Counted from the first letter of the stretch, positions 9,245-19,861 are shown. The stretch is 64,000 nucleotides of DNA from Cohnella rhizosphaerae (GCF_029525575.1 NZ_JAPDIA010000008.1:62001-126000); one strand, 5' to 3'. The notes: generated by a model not told the origin, from the letters alone. Translations and numbers: made by a program.

Positions 9245-10216
9245 GCGTTTCCGGGCAGGCGCCGGTCGGCGTCCTCGTCATGTCTTACGGCACGCCTGAA
9301 AGTTTGGAGGGCGTCGAGGCTTATTATACGCATATCAGACGGGGGGCATCCGCCGACCGAGGCCCAGCTTGAGGACTTGACGTCCAGGTATCGCGCGATC
9401 GTCGGCGGCGTATTTCCGCTTCGGGAAAACACGAACCGGCAGGTAGAGGCGCTTCAACGCCGGCTGGACGAACTTGCGGGGCAAGGACGCTACGTATGCT
9501 ATCAAGGATTGAAGCACGCGTCTCCATTTATCGAGGACGGTATCGAAGCGATGGCCCGCGACGGCATCGAGCGAGCCGTTGGCATCGTCCTGACGCCGCA
9601 ATACTCGTCGATGAGCGTCGGCGGTTACTTGAAAAGAGCGCAAGAAACGGCTGACAAGCACAATATCGTTTTCGCCGGCGTGGAGAAGTATCACCTTCAT
9701 CCGGTCCTTATCGAAGCGTTGGCCGAGCGGGTCCAAGCCGGATTGGACAAGGCCGGCATATCCGCAGACGACGGTTTGGTATTGTTCAGCGCGCATAGCT
9801 TGCCGGCCCGCATCTTGGAGATGAACGATCCGTATCAGGAACAGCTGCTCGAAACGTCGAAGGCCGTCGCGGAAGCCGCCGGCATCTCGCGTTGGCAGTT
9901 TACCTGGCAGAGCGCCGGACAGACCGGCCAGCCTTGGCTGGGACCGGACATTTTGGAGACGCTGAACGGGCTCGCCGAGGAAAACGTCAAATTCGTGCTC
10001 GTAACGCCGGTCGGGTTCGTATCCGATCATCTGGAAGTTTTGTACGATATCGATATCGAGGCGAAACGCCATGCTTCGGAGCTTGGTATTTCCTTGGCGC
10101 GCATCCAGATGCTCAATGACGATCCCAAATATATGCAGGCACTCGCGGACTCGGTGATCGGCGCGGCAGTCCGATTCGACGAAACCGAAGGCGCCGCGGG
10201 CGCAACCCAGGCATGA
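9241..10216 (+). CDS. hemH: Coproporphyrin/protoporphyrin ferrochelatase (frame break in a G run)
   Basis: Inserts Fe2+ into the porphyrin; in Firmicutes the substrate is normally coproporphyrin III (CpfC). Start ATG 9241 overlaps the hemE stop. The first ~36 residues include VLVMSYGTPESLEGVEAYYT. The frame then changes at the six-G run 9341-9346; with five it continues RRGHPPTEAQLEDLTSRY. The catalytic His is in FSAHSLPARI and the conserved Glu in SDHLEVLYDID. Reconstructed length is 324 residues, normal for the soluble Gram-positive enzyme. It overlaps hemY by 4 bp. Confidence 0.94.
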
Positions 10217-11712
10217 GCGGGGAAGGTTCGCTGCGAATCGCGGTCGTCGGCGGCGGACTGACCGGATTAAGCGCCGCGTTTTACGCATGCCGCTTGGCCG
10301 ATGAAGCGGGGATTCGCGCGAGCGTCACCGTCTTCGAATCCGCTGACCGGCTTGGCGGTAAAGTCAACACGCTTCGGCGCGACGGTTTCGTAATCGAGCG
10401 GGGCGCGGATTCGTTTTTGGGACGTAAGCTTCCGATGCTTCAACTGGCCAAAGACCTCGGTCTGCTGGGGGGAACTCGTCGGTACGAATCCGGTTGCCGT
10501 TAAAACGTATCTCGCGCACGGCGGCAGACTTCTTCCGATGCCCAAAGGGCTTAATCTGGGCATTCCGAACGATCTTGGCGCTTTTGCGCAAAATTCGCTT
10601 ATATCGCCGCACGGCAAGTTGCGGGCGCTCGACGAGCTGCGTCTACCGCCTAAACTTACGGACGAAGACGAGTCCGTCGGCCATTTTCTCGAACGCCGGC
10701 TCGGGAAAGAGATGGTCGAGGCGATCGCCGAACCGCTTTTGGCAGGCATACATGCCGGGGATTTGTATAAACTTGGCCTTAGGGCCACATTTCCTCAATT
10801 TGCCGAAATGGAGCGCAAGTACGGAAGCGTCATTCGAGGCATGATCGATGCGAAGCGCAAGGCCCCCGCCGCCGGGAAAAGGCTGCGGCCGCAAGATCCG
10901 AGGCGGTCGGCGGCTATCCGATCCCGCCAACGGCATTTCTGACGTTCCGAAACGGATTAAGCACGTTGATCGCGTCTCTCCAAGCCAGACTTGAGGCGTA
11001 TGACTGCGATGTTCGGCTCGGCTTGGGCGTCCGCTCGTTAGAACGTCGCTTGAGCGATGACGCGCTTGATGCCGTGTGGAGCTCCGCGAATCAAAACCTG
11101 ATTTATACGCTTCAATTAGAAGACGGATCCTCCTTCGATGCCGATCGCGTACTGATCGCCTTGCCGGCGTTCGCTGCGTCGGAGCTTCTGCGTCCGCATG
11201 TCGACGTTGCCGCTTTGGCGCGGCTCGATTATGTATCCGTGGCGAACGTCGTACTCGGCTTCGACGCCAAGTCATTCGGGCATAAGCTGGATGGTTCCGG
11301 ATTTTTGGTTCCCCGCTCGGAAGGGCGAACGATCACGGCTAGCACGTGGACATCCGCCAAGTGGCGGCATACCGCTCCGGAAGGAAAGCGGCTGATTCGC
11401 TGCTACATAGGCCGCGCGGGCGACGAATCCGGCGTCGAACTTTCCGACGATCGTCTCGCCGAAGCCGTTCGCTACGATTTGAGGGAGCTGATGGGATTGA
11501 CCGCCGTTCCCGAATTCATAGAAATCACCAGGCTCCGCCACTCGATGCCGCAATATCCGGTCGGCCATACTGCCGCGATCGCAGCGCTTCGGGCGCAGCT
11601 CGCATCGTCGTTGCCCGGCGTCTACGCAACCGGGGCTCCGTTCGATGCGGTGGGCCTGCCCGATTGCGTTGAAATGGGTCGCGCCGCCGCGCGTCAAATG
11701 CTCGGGCTATAG
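10213..11712 (+). CDS. hemY: Coproporphyrinogen/protoporphyrinogen oxidase (two frame breaks)
   Basis: FAD-dependent, oxygen-dependent oxidation of the porphyrinogen to the porphyrin (HemY/CgoX). The N-terminus shows the dinucleotide motif VVGGGLTGLSAAFYA and then FESADRLGGKV. The first break is at the six-G run 10467-10472 (five restores LGLLGELVGTNPVAV). The second is near 10863-10880, where restoring one A to the AAAA at 10877-10880 joins KRKAPAAGKKAAAARSEAV to GGYPIPPTAFLTFRNGLSTL. The C-terminus GVYATGAPFDAVGLPDCV is the expected FAD-binding end. Reconstructed length is about 499 residues. Last gene of the heme operon. Confidence 0.92.
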
Positions 11713-11872
11713 CGATGCAAGTCGCCGCCGCTCCGCCGTCCACAGGCGAAGCGGCGTTATTTATTCCAAAAATTCCCTCCCTTCCAGTGAAGAGCTTCGT
11801 TTTTTCTCCAGCATGCCATTATCCCCACCACTCAGGAAATAAAGAACCAGAAGCAAGCAAAATAAGAGAACG
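11713..11872 (+). other. Intergenic stretch before the hexanucleotide arrays
   Basis: Short non-coding stretch after hemY. I see no clear terminator or promoter. Towards its end it already contains isolated AGAACC- and AGCAAG-like words (near 11842-11862), which look like seeds of the arrays that follow. Confidence 0.5.
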
Positions 11873-11986
11873 TAGCAGTAGCAGTAGCAGTAGCAATAGC
11901 AATAGCAGTAGCAATAGCAATAGAAATAGCAATAGCAATAGCAATAGCAATAGAAATAGCAATAGCAATAGCAATAGCAATAGCAA
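11873..11986 (+). repeat. Hexanucleotide tandem array, TAGCAR, 19 units
   Basis: Nineteen six-base units, almost all TAGCAG or TAGCAA with two TAGAAA variants, without interruption. If translated they give alternating Ser/Asn, but there is no gene context for coding. Confidence 0.97.
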
Positions 11987-11988
11987 AG

Positions 11989-12117
<129 letters not shown>

Positions 12118-12118
12118 A

Positions 12119-13057
12119 CTAAGGGCTTACGCACCCCATCGGGACAAATGCGAGCCTTTCCAACGAGATTTGCTTCCGAAGCACAGCCATGGCACCTGAA
12201 GCGTCCGCTTGAATGCAGTAAGCTGTGGATAGGTAAGGACAGGCGAGCTCGCGCACCAACTTACGGTCTCCAAAAAAGACCGTGCCGCCGCGAGACTTGC
12301 AATTGAGACGATATGTAAATTCGTTCAAGTATCGTTGTAAATGCTTGGCGCCGATGCCGTTAAAGGTTAGGTTCAGCCAAGCGTTCATTTGTTTAACGAC
12401 CAAGACGAGCGCGGGGTGATTTTTGCGATAACGGCATAGTTCAAGCGTGGACGAACAGTCGCTATGTTCCTCATGAAAGGCTTGGACGCCTTCCGGTGTA
12501 ATAAATCGTTTATTTTCATAAATATGATCGGGATCCGGTTGTTTGATCTTGATCATGGCAGGCTCGGCTGCCTCATTAAATGAAGCGCCGATCAGCAATG
12601 GCTGCAGCGCGTCGTCGAAGGTCGGGTCGCCATAATAGCAACGATCGATCCTAACATCGCCGGTCAATCGTACGGAGGCGTCGGCTTCGGACATGGCGCT
12701 TCGGATCTTATGCGCCATTAGCCAGGCGGTTTTGTAGGTGACCTGAATCAATTCGCAGAGTCTCAAAGCGCTAATGCCGTGATCTCCGGATAACAAATAG
12801 ATCGCGTAAAACCATCTCGTCAAAGGCGTGCGGCTCCCCTCCATGACCGTGCCTACGATCAGCGATGTCTGCATTCGGCATGAAGCGCATTCGTATAAAG
12901 GTAGACGACGCGTCGTAGTTTCGTAATACCGAGCATCGCCGCAACCCGGACAACGAAATCCAGCTGGCCAGCGCGCATTGAACAAGGCAGAAATGCAGGC
13001 TTGCTCCGTGCCGAAAGCGCTAAGAAACGCGTCATTTGTCATAGGGGTTTCCTCCAA
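12119..13057 (-). CDS. IS1595-family transposase-like protein
   Basis: 312 residues, intact. An N-terminal zinc ribbon (CPGCGDARYYET ... YECASCRMQTS) is followed by an IS1595-type DDE domain: GDVRIDRCYYG where the first Asp is expected, a later Asp in HSDCSST, and the family's C-terminal block GIGAKHLQRYLNEFTYRLN. I found no terminal inverted repeats or target duplication around it, so it may be a remnant or domesticated copy rather than a complete insertion sequence. Its codon use and lower GC differ from the neighbouring chromosomal genes. Its 3' end abuts the hexanucleotide array. Confidence 0.85.
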   Translation of the reverse strand: MEETPMTNDAFLSAFGTEQACISALFNARWPAGFRCPGCGDARYYETTTRRLPLYECASCRMQTSLIVGTVMEGSRTPLTRWFYAIYLLSGDHGISALRLCELIQVTYKTAWLMAHKIRSAMSEADASVRLTGDVRIDRCYYGDPTFDDALQPLLIGASFNEAAEPAMIKIKQPDPDHIYENKRFITPEGVQAFHEEHSDCSSTLELCRYRKNHPALVLVVKQMNAWLNLTFNGIGAKHLQRYLNEFTYRLNCKSRGGTVFFGDRKLVRELACPYLSTAYCIQADASGAMAVLRKQISLERLAFVPMGCVSP

Positions 13058-13376
13058 GGCTTCCTTTACAAGTACTAAGGAACAATCATATTATACCAAA
13101 CATACGTTCGTTTATCAAATGAAAATTCCATTTTCCTGTTAAATGGAGTTTGTTCTGAGCGACGGGGATAATGGTATGAAAACAAAAAATGAGGTATATC
13201 ACCTCGGCGCTGCTTGTAGACGATTTTATCCCCCCGACCGTATGAATACGCGCTTATGTTCGCGGCCTTCGCGTCCTATAATGTGACTACGGTCCGCTTG
13301 CATCCTGCTATAATGACTCCAGGAAGTTAGACGAACAATCGCCCGCATCGTACGGGATTGAGGAAGGCTGGGGCCG
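13058..13376. other. Intergenic region upstream of yesM-like gene, possible promoters
   Basis: AT-rich on the transposase side. Two TATAAT hexamers occur at 13277-13282 and 13309-13314 ahead of the sensor kinase gene; neither has a convincing -35 at the right distance. No gene seen. Confidence 0.4.
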
Positions 13377-15262
13377 ATGAGTCTGGGCAAACGCGTATTT
13401 ACCGCCTTTTTTTTCTTTATTATCATGCCGCTCGTCGTGCTCGGGACGATTTCTTATTTGGCCTTCCAGCATATTACGGAGCAAAAGTATTCGGATCAGA
13501 TGGAACTGTCGATGAACGCCATCGGTCGCAATTTGAACAACATGATCAAGGAAGCCAATTATTTCTCGGATTTCTGGGTGACGACGGAGGACAGCGTAGA
13601 GAGCGTGGAGCAGGCGTTGGGCGCGGGCGCGCAGAGTACCGGCGGCAAACAAGATCAATCCAAAGATACCGAGAGCGGAGACTACGAGGAGCTGCTCGAG
13701 AAACAGAAGCTGACCGGCAGGGTTCTTCTTACTTACCCTGGGATTAAGTCGGTCACGCTGTATCATATCGACGGCAAAGTCGTGAACCTCAGGTTCGTCG
13801 TCGACGAACCGATCCCGCGGGACGTACTCGAGCGCAACCCCATCTACCCTGAAGTGCTCAAAAAAAAACGGCGCGCCGGTGTGGATCGGTCCGAACGAGG
13901 ATGCGAGTCTGACGGGCGCCAACAACCTGTTCACGCAGATTCGCGTCCTGCTCGACATCGATACGCTCCAGCCGAAAGGCGTGCTCGTCATGCGCTTCGG
14001 AATGAACGAATTGGCGCGGACGTTTAATTTTTACAATACCGAAGGGGATGGCGACCGACGCTACCTGATCGTAGGACGGGGCGGCGTCGTCGTATACGAC
14101 AGCGCGGGCAAGACGGAAGGCCGGTCGTTCGCCGAGACCGATCCGGAGGGCAAGCTGGACATGTCGCGGAATTTCCAGACACGAAAGATGAAGTTCGACG
14201 GCCAGAAAAGTCTCGTGTCCGTTCACAACCTGGGCGACATCAAGCGTCTCGGAACGGGGGGACTGGACGCTGGTGACCGTAACGGACTGGGGGTATTTGT
14301 CGGGAGATCTCGCTTCGATGCTCCGTTATGTCGTCATGATCACGATCGGCTGTCTGGCCTGCGCGCTTGTGTTCAACCTGATGTTCGTCCGCCGGACGAT
14401 CAGCTTTATCGTTAGCGTCGTCGGGGCGATGCGGAAGGTCGAGCGTGGGGATCTGACGACGCGGGTGCCCGTGACGGGCAACGACGAGACGGTTATCCTT
14501 GCCAAAGGCTTCAACAGTCTAGTCGAACGGGTATCGGAGCTGCTCAACGACGTAACGATGGAACAGCGTCGCAAGCGGAAGGCGGAGATGATGCTCCTGC
14601 AGGCGCAGATCAAGCCGCACTTCTTGTTTAACGCGCTGGAGTCGATCAACATACTGGCCGTACAGAACGAGGGACGGAAAGTAAGCAAAATGGTGCAGCG
14701 GCTCGGCAACATTTTTCGCATCAGCATTACGCAGAAGGAAGAAATCGCGATCGAGCAGGAGCTGGAGCATCTGCGCAGCTATTTGGAAATTCAAAAATTC
14801 CGCTTCGAAGAGCTGTTCGAATATTCGATCGAAGTCCCGCCCGAGCTGATGTCGCATTCGATTCTGAAGCTTACGCTCCAGCCGCTCGTAGAGAACAGCA
14901 TTCAGCATGGATTCGAGGGCATCGATTATTTAGGCAAAATTCGCGTATCGGCGGCTTTTGAAGATGAGAAAATCGTATTTTACGTCGAGGACAACGGCAT
15001 CGGCATTTCCGATGAGCGGCTTGCCTTGTTCGCCTCCAGCGGCGTGACGACGCTAGAGCAGCTGTACGGGGAATCGCCTGAGACGGGCGAGCGGCGCGGA
15101 ATGGGCGTAGGCAATGTCGCTGATCGGCTGCGGATTCAATACGGCCCGAACTATGGACTGATGCTGTGCAGCGGACCGGGACAGGGGACGATCATCAAAT
15201 GCGTCATACCATGCGAGTCGGGAGGCGGCGAACGTGAGATTAAAGGCGCTGTTGGTGGATGA
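13377..15262 (+). CDS. YesM-family sensor histidine kinase (two frame breaks)
   Basis: A membrane sensor kinase of about 627 residues when read through. TM1 is at residues ~10-30, followed by a ~280-residue extracellular dCache-like sensor, TM2, HAMP, a His_kinase domain with the phospho-accepting His in KPHFLFNALESINIL, and HATPase_c with VEDNGIGIS and GMGVGNVADRL. Breaks are at the nine-A run 13860-13868 (eight restores VLKKNGAPVWIGPNED) and the six-G run 14256-14261 (five restores LGTGDWTLVTVTDWGYL). It overlaps the response regulator gene by 29 bp. YesM/YesN pairs usually sense extracellular sugars or oligosaccharides and control nearby transport genes. Confidence 0.9.
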
Positions 15263-16844
15263 CGAGATCAACATTTTAAAAAATCTGCAGGCCGTCATTC
15301 CTTGGGAGGAGTTTGACGTCGAGATCGCGGGCACGGCCAAAAACGGCGAAGCGGCGCTGGCGATCGCGCGCGCGCATTCGCCGGAGTTGATCCTGTGCGA
15401 CATCCGGATGCCCGTCATGGACGGCATTCAGTTTCTGGAGGCGCTGCGGGAGATGGGCTCGGACGCCGAGGTGATCATGATGACGGGCTATCAGGACTTC
15501 AGTTATGTCCGCTCCGTCATACGGTACGAGGTCAAGGATTACATTTTGAAACCGCTGGACTACGACGAGCTGGGACAAACGATCGGCAGGCTCGCGGAAG
15601 GCATTCGGGAGCGCAAGACCGAGCAGCAAAACATTCAGCGCGAATGGCGCCAAGTGTTTCACCTTGCTTACGAAAAGGTGCTCTATGACGTGCTGCTCGA
15701 GGTGGGAGGCAGCTCGACAAAGCCTTTTCTGAAGCAGCACGAGCTGTCCGGGGATTTGTCGTTCGCGATGCTGCTCGCAGACGTGGCGGACTATTCGCAG
15801 AAGGAACGGAATTGGGACGATAAAGAGCGAAAACTATGGAATTTCGCGGTCCATAATGTCCTTCAGGATTATCTGTCATCGCTAAAAATTCCATATACCG
15901 CTTTGCAGGTTCGAAACGGGGAATGGTGCGTGCTGATCGAGCGCATGCCGGCGCATGCGTTCGACAGGGCGGAGTGCGAGGAATGGGCCCGCCAGTTGAG
16001 AGAAGCCGTGGAGCGGTATATCAAGATCCAAATACGCGTAGCGCTCCATCCGGCGCCCGTATCGCTTGAAAAGCTGGCGCGGGCTTACAAGAATCTGCAG
16101 CGTTCGCTCAGCCTGAGCGGGGGACGGGACGATGCGGTTATCGTGCCCGAGCGGACGAAGGAACAATCGGAGCATTCCCAGCGACTGTGGGACCGGATCG
16201 AGGAAATGGTCACGGGCCTGAAGCGCTGCGACCGCCGGAAGACAGAGGGCGCGCTGCGGGAATTGAACGAGAGCTTCCGGCAACTGCCGGACGGTTCGTA
16301 TGAGCGCGTACAACCGATCCTTCACTATCTCTGCCTTCATCTGCTGCGGGAGATGCGTTCGATGGACGTCATACAGGGGGAGGACGAAACGGATTGTTGG
16401 AAGCAGCTCGACCGCAACCCGGGCATCCGCGAGACGCTGACCGTCATTAACCGGCTTGTGGACCGTTCGATCGACAATGTGATGAAAAAGAAGACGAGCG
16501 ACGTTCTGATGCTGTCGGCGCGCGATTATATCGAACGCAACCTGTCCTCCGACCTTAGCATCGATGCGATGGCCGATTATTTGGGAATCAGCGGCAGCTA
16601 CTTCAGTCTTCTGTTCAAGCAGCACTTCGGCGAGACGTTCGTCGAATACGTCACCAAGCAGCGGATGGAGATGGCCAAGTCGATGCTTGCCATCAGCGAT
16701 AAGAGCATCACGGCGATCGGCCAGATGGTCGGTTACGCCGAGCGAAGGTATTTTACGCGGGTGTTCAGCAAGTTTACCGGGCAACTGCCCTCGGAATACA
16801 GGGAGCAAACGCAAGACAGGACGGGCGCGCACGGCCGATCATGA
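15234..16844 (+). CDS. YesN-family response regulator, REC - AraC DNA-binding
   Basis: 536 residues, intact. The receiver domain spans residues ~3-120 with LLVDDEINIL, the phospho-acceptor Asp in LILCDIRMPVMDG, and the Lys of YILKPLDYDEL. A ~300-residue linker follows, then two AraC-type helix-turn-helices at ~430-530 (LSIDAMADYLGISGSYFSLL; SITAIGQMVGYAERRYFTRVF). Partner of the overlapping kinase. Likely targets include a carbohydrate operon such as the ABC importer at 20-23 kb, but nothing in the sequence proves this. Confidence 0.93.
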   Translation: MRLKALLVDDEINILKNLQAVIPWEEFDVEIAGTAKNGEAALAIARAHSPELILCDIRMPVMDGIQFLEALREMGSDAEVIMMTGYQDFSYVRSVIRYEVKDYILKPLDYDELGQTIGRLAEGIRERKTEQQNIQREWRQVFHLAYEKVLYDVLLEVGGSSTKPFLKQHELSGDLSFAMLLADVADYSQKERNWDDKERKLWNFAVHNVLQDYLSSLKIPYTALQVRNGEWCVLIERMPAHAFDRAECEEWARQLREAVERYIKIQIRVALHPAPVSLEKLARAYKNLQRSLSLSGGRDDAVIVPERTKEQSEHSQRLWDRIEEMVTGLKRCDRRKTEGALRELNESFRQLPDGSYERVQPILHYLCLHLLREMRSMDVIQGEDETDCWKQLDRNPGIRETLTVINRLVDRSIDNVMKKKTSDVLMLSARDYIERNLSSDLSIDAMADYLGISGSYFSLLFKQHFGETFVEYVTKQRMEMAKSMLAISDKSITAIGQMVGYAERRYFTRVFSKFTGQLPSEYREQTQDRTGAHGRS

Positions 16845-16974
16845 TGGCGTTATTTTTTTCTGACCGGTAGCTATTTTTAATGCTGCCGCCTATCAGACTT
16901 CGCGCTGAGGGGCGGTATCTTTATGTCGGCCGGCGAATCCCGGGCTTTGCATTTCGCCTGGGCGTTCGAGTCTA

Positions 16975-16983
16975 TGGTATAAT
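16975..16983 (+). promoter_or_regulatory. Extended -10 promoter element upstream of capA-like gene
   Basis: TGGTATAAT, a consensus extended -10, lies 38 bp before the capA-like start. There is no good -35, which an extended -10 can tolerate. Confidence 0.55.
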
Positions 16984-17020
16984 AACGGGCATTAAGCGAT
17001 CGTGCGGAGGTCTCATCCGA

Positions 17021-18394
17021 ATGTCCTATTCTCGTGTTCAATCCAAGCAAAAAGCCAAGCGGAAGCGCCGTTGGCCTGTCGTCGCCATCGCGGCGCTTGC
17101 CGTACTGCTGATCGCGGCCGTGGGCGTATACGCGGCGATCGTCGCAGGCAACGGAGACGGCGGCGAGGCGCTGCCGCCCGTCGCTTCGGCCTCGTCATCC
17201 GCCTCTTCGTCAGCCTCCGCGACTCCAGATTCGAACGAGGCCGAGCCCACGGCTTCCCCCGTTGTATCCGAACAACCTGAGGAGACGCCCGAGCCCTCCT
17301 CCTCGGCGGAACCGGATGTCGAAGTGAAGGGGAGCGAAGCGCCCGCGGGCGATAGCGCGTCCGAGCAGCCCTCCCCTTCCGTCCAAGTACCCGCGGCTAC
17401 GCCCGAAGCGGGAACGGCGGGCGATCCGGGCGATTCGGCGCCATCCGGCGCATCCGTCACGCTTGCTTTTGTCGGCGACATCTTGCCGGCGTCGACCGTC
17501 GGCGCATTGATCGAAAAAAACGGCGTGGACTATCCGTTCAAGCTGGCGAAGCCGCTGCTGGAATCGGCCGATATCGCCGCCGGCAACCTGGAGGCGCCGA
17601 TCACGACGCGGGGCACGCCGGCGCAGAACAAGCAGTTCGTATTCAAGGGCAAGCCCGAATACTTGGCCGGACTCAAAAATGCCGGCTTCGACGTCGTCAG
17701 CCTCGCGAACAACCATACGCTCGACCAGGGCTGGGAAGGCCTGAGCGACACGATGGACGCGCTTGACGATATCAAGCTCAAGCATATGGGATCGGGCGCG
17801 GACGACAAAGAGGCGTTCGAGCCCGTCTATTTCGAGCATACTGGCATAACGGTCGCCTATATCGGCGTATCGAACGTCGTGCCGGAAGGCTCGTGGAAGG
17901 CGGGACCCGATCATCCGGGCGTCGCCGAGACGTACGATACGACCCGGGCCGTGGCGGCAGTCAAGAAGGCGAGCGAGCTCGCCAATATCGTCGTCGTGAT
18001 GGTTCATTGGGGCAACGAACGGGCGGACACGCCCAAAAAGGCGCAATTCAACGTCGGCCATACGCTGATCGACGCGGGCGCCGACCTGATCATCGGCAGC
18101 CATCCCCACGTGCTGCAAGGCTTTGAAGCCTATAAGGGCAAGTGGATCGCGTACAGCTTGGGCAACTTCGTCTTTACGACGAAGCAGGATTATTCCAAGA
18201 CGCAGGATACCGGCGTGCTGACCGCCACGTGCGCAGCGGACGGCAAATGCCGGCTGAAGTTCGATCCGATGTACGCCAAGGCCTCGCAGCCCGGACCGAT
18301 GGAGCCCGAGCAAGCCTCAGCGCTGCTGGCCCGGCTGAACAAGGTCTCGTACGGCGCATCCGTAGATTCGAAAGGCCGCATTACGGCAAAATAG
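17021..18394 (+). CDS. CapA-family (poly-gamma-glutamate synthesis type) metallophosphatase-like protein
   Basis: Start ATG 17021 (457 residues) behind CGGAGG; the frame is open further upstream but without a ribosome site. A basic N-terminus and one membrane anchor (residues ~20-45) are followed by a ~100-residue linker rich in Ser/Pro/Glu/Ala. The CapA domain (residues ~145-440) shows LAFVGDILPAS, SLANNHTLDQG, VMVHWGNE and IIGSHPHVLQGFE, the conserved metal-binding motifs of the family. No capB, capC or capE is nearby, so capsule synthesis is not implied; stand-alone CapA proteins are common in Paenibacillaceae. The in-frame seven-A run 17514-17520 is intact. Confidence 0.88.
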   Translation: MSYSRVQSKQKAKRKRRWPVVAIAALAVLLIAAVGVYAAIVAGNGDGGEALPPVASASSSASSSASATPDSNEAEPTASPVVSEQPEETPEPSSSAEPDVEVKGSEAPAGDSASEQPSPSVQVPAATPEAGTAGDPGDSAPSGASVTLAFVGDILPASTVGALIEKNGVDYPFKLAKPLLESADIAAGNLEAPITTRGTPAQNKQFVFKGKPEYLAGLKNAGFDVVSLANNHTLDQGWEGLSDTMDALDDIKLKHMGSGADDKEAFEPVYFEHTGITVAYIGVSNVVPEGSWKAGPDHPGVAETYDTTRAVAAVKKASELANIVVVMVHWGNERADTPKKAQFNVGHTLIDAGADLIIGSHPHVLQGFEAYKGKWIAYSLGNFVFTTKQDYSKTQDTGVLTATCAADGKCRLKFDPMYAKASQPGPMEPEQASALLARLNKVSYGASVDSKGRITAK

Positions 18395-18422
18395 AAGGAG
18401 AAGGAAAGAAAGGACGAATCGG

Positions 18423-19169
18423 ATGAATGTGACGGAAAAGGCAGCCTTGCACCCGTGCGTCGCGCATCGGGGGTGGTCCGGGGCGGCCCCGGAAAATACG
18501 ATGGCCGCGTTTAGGCTGGCGCTCAGCGAACCGGCGGTCGAATGGATCGAGCTGGACGTCCATCTGTCGAAGGACGAGATTCCCGTCGTGATTCACGACG
18601 CGTCGCTCAAACGGACGACCGGCGTCAAGGCGAGGGTGAGGGACAAGACCGCGGCCGAGTTGGCCGCTCTCGATGCCGGCGGCTGGTTCCACCGCATGTA
18701 CGCGGGCGAAGGAATTCCGACGCTGTCGCAAGTGTTGGAGCTCACTCGCGGGAGATGCAGGCTCAACATCGAGCTGAAGGACGGCGAGCCCGACAGGGAC
18801 TTGCTCGCCCGCAAGGTCGGCGAGCTGCTGCAATCGCAGGGACGGGAAGCGGATTCGATCTTGACGTCTTTCGATCATGCGCTGCTGCTTGCCGCGAGGC
18901 GCCATGCGCCGCGCACGCGAACCGGCCTCATCCTCGACAAGCGTCCGTCCAACATCGCGGCCGTCCTCGATTCGCTTGGCGCCACGATACTTTCGATCAA
19001 TTACAAATACGTCAATGTCGCATTGCTCGCGCAGACCGAAGCCGCCGGCATCGATGTGATGGCCTGGACGGTCAACGAGCAGCGGGAGCTGAACAAGCTG
19101 GCGGTCTATTCGCAATCGTTTCAACTTTGCACGAACTATCCGGACCGTTGGCTTGCGGCCGTCAGATGA
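18423..19169 (+). CDS. Glycerophosphodiester phosphodiesterase
   Basis: 248 residues, no signal peptide. It hydrolyses glycerophosphodiesters to glycerol-3-phosphate plus an alcohol. The GDPD signature is clear: HRGWSGAAPENTMAAFRLAL, ELDVHLSKDEIPVVIHDASL, and the C-terminal INYKYVN...VMAWTVNE block; catalytic His, Glu and Asp are all present. Start ATG 18423 behind a purine-rich GAAGGAGAAGG. It is followed after 13 bp by the FAH-family gene, probably one transcript. Confidence 0.92.
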   Translation: MNVTEKAALHPCVAHRGWSGAAPENTMAAFRLALSEPAVEWIELDVHLSKDEIPVVIHDASLKRTTGVKARVRDKTAAELAALDAGGWFHRMYAGEGIPTLSQVLELTRGRCRLNIELKDGEPDRDLLARKVGELLQSQGREADSILTSFDHALLLAARRHAPRTRTGLILDKRPSNIAAVLDSLGATILSINYKYVNVALLAQTEAAGIDVMAWTVNEQRELNKLAVYSQSFQLCTNYPDRWLAAVR

Positions 19170-19182
19170 AGGAGACAACAGC

Positions 19183-19824
19183 ATGACCAAACCTCAGGCA
19201 GTCGATTGCCGTAATCTATTTTGCGTCGGGCGCAATTACCGTCTGCATGCCGCTGAGCTGGGCAACGCGGTTCCCGCTTCCCCGATGATTTTCGCGAAAC
19301 CTTCGCATGCCGTCGTCAGGCTGGACGGCGCCGACGTTCAACTGCCGAGAGGGCGCGGGGCAGTGCATTATGAAGCCGAGCTGGTCTTTTTCGCCAGCAG
19401 GACCTACGAACCGGGCATCGCGCCGCACGAGCTGTATACGCACTTTACGGTCGGTCTCGACCTGACGCTGCGCGACGTACAGGACGAATTGAAGGCGAAG
19501 GGCTACCCTTGGCTCGCGGCCAAAGGCTTCCGCCATTCGGCGCCGCTCGGCGACTGGCTGCCTTATGGCGCGGATGCGGAGAAGCGGGGGCGGACGTTCG
19601 CCATGCGGTTGAACGGCAAGGAAGTTCAGCGAGGCGACGCGAACGACATGGTGTTCGATCTTGCTGCGCTGACCGCTCACGTCGGCGACCTGTACGGGAT
19701 CGGCCCGGGCGATTTGCTCTTCACGGGGACGCCGGCGGGCGTCGGCAGTTTATCCGATGGCGACGCGATCGAGCTTCTTTGGGGCGACGACGCCGTCGGG
19801 ACGGGGACGTTTCGATTCCGTTAG
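19183..19824 (+). CDS. Fumarylacetoacetate hydrolase family protein
   Basis: 213 residues from ATG 19183 (GAAGGAG 9 bases upstream). FAH fold with the metal-binding triad: HYEAELVFF (two Glu) and LDLTLRDVQ (Asp), plus DLLFTGTPAGVGSL. Members act as acylpyruvases, oxaloacetate decarboxylases/tautomerases or hydratases; the substrate here cannot be assigned. Intact. A terminator hairpin follows. Confidence 0.88.
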   Translation: MTKPQAVDCRNLFCVGRNYRLHAAELGNAVPASPMIFAKPSHAVVRLDGADVQLPRGRGAVHYEAELVFFASRTYEPGIAPHELYTHFTVGLDLTLRDVQDELKAKGYPWLAAKGFRHSAPLGDWLPYGADAEKRGRTFAMRLNGKEVQRGDANDMVFDLAALTAHVGDLYGIGPGDLLFTGTPAGVGSLSDGDAIELLWGDDAVGTGTFRFR

Positions 19825-19861
19825 AGTTTCGATTCCGGTAGACCTGAAATGCAGCTTCACG

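Noticed and set aside
13860..13868. Programmed frameshift or transcriptional slippage at A9 in the kinase gene
   Set aside because: The same type of break occurs at G and C runs of five or six in essential genes, so a general sequencing error explains it with fewer assumptions.
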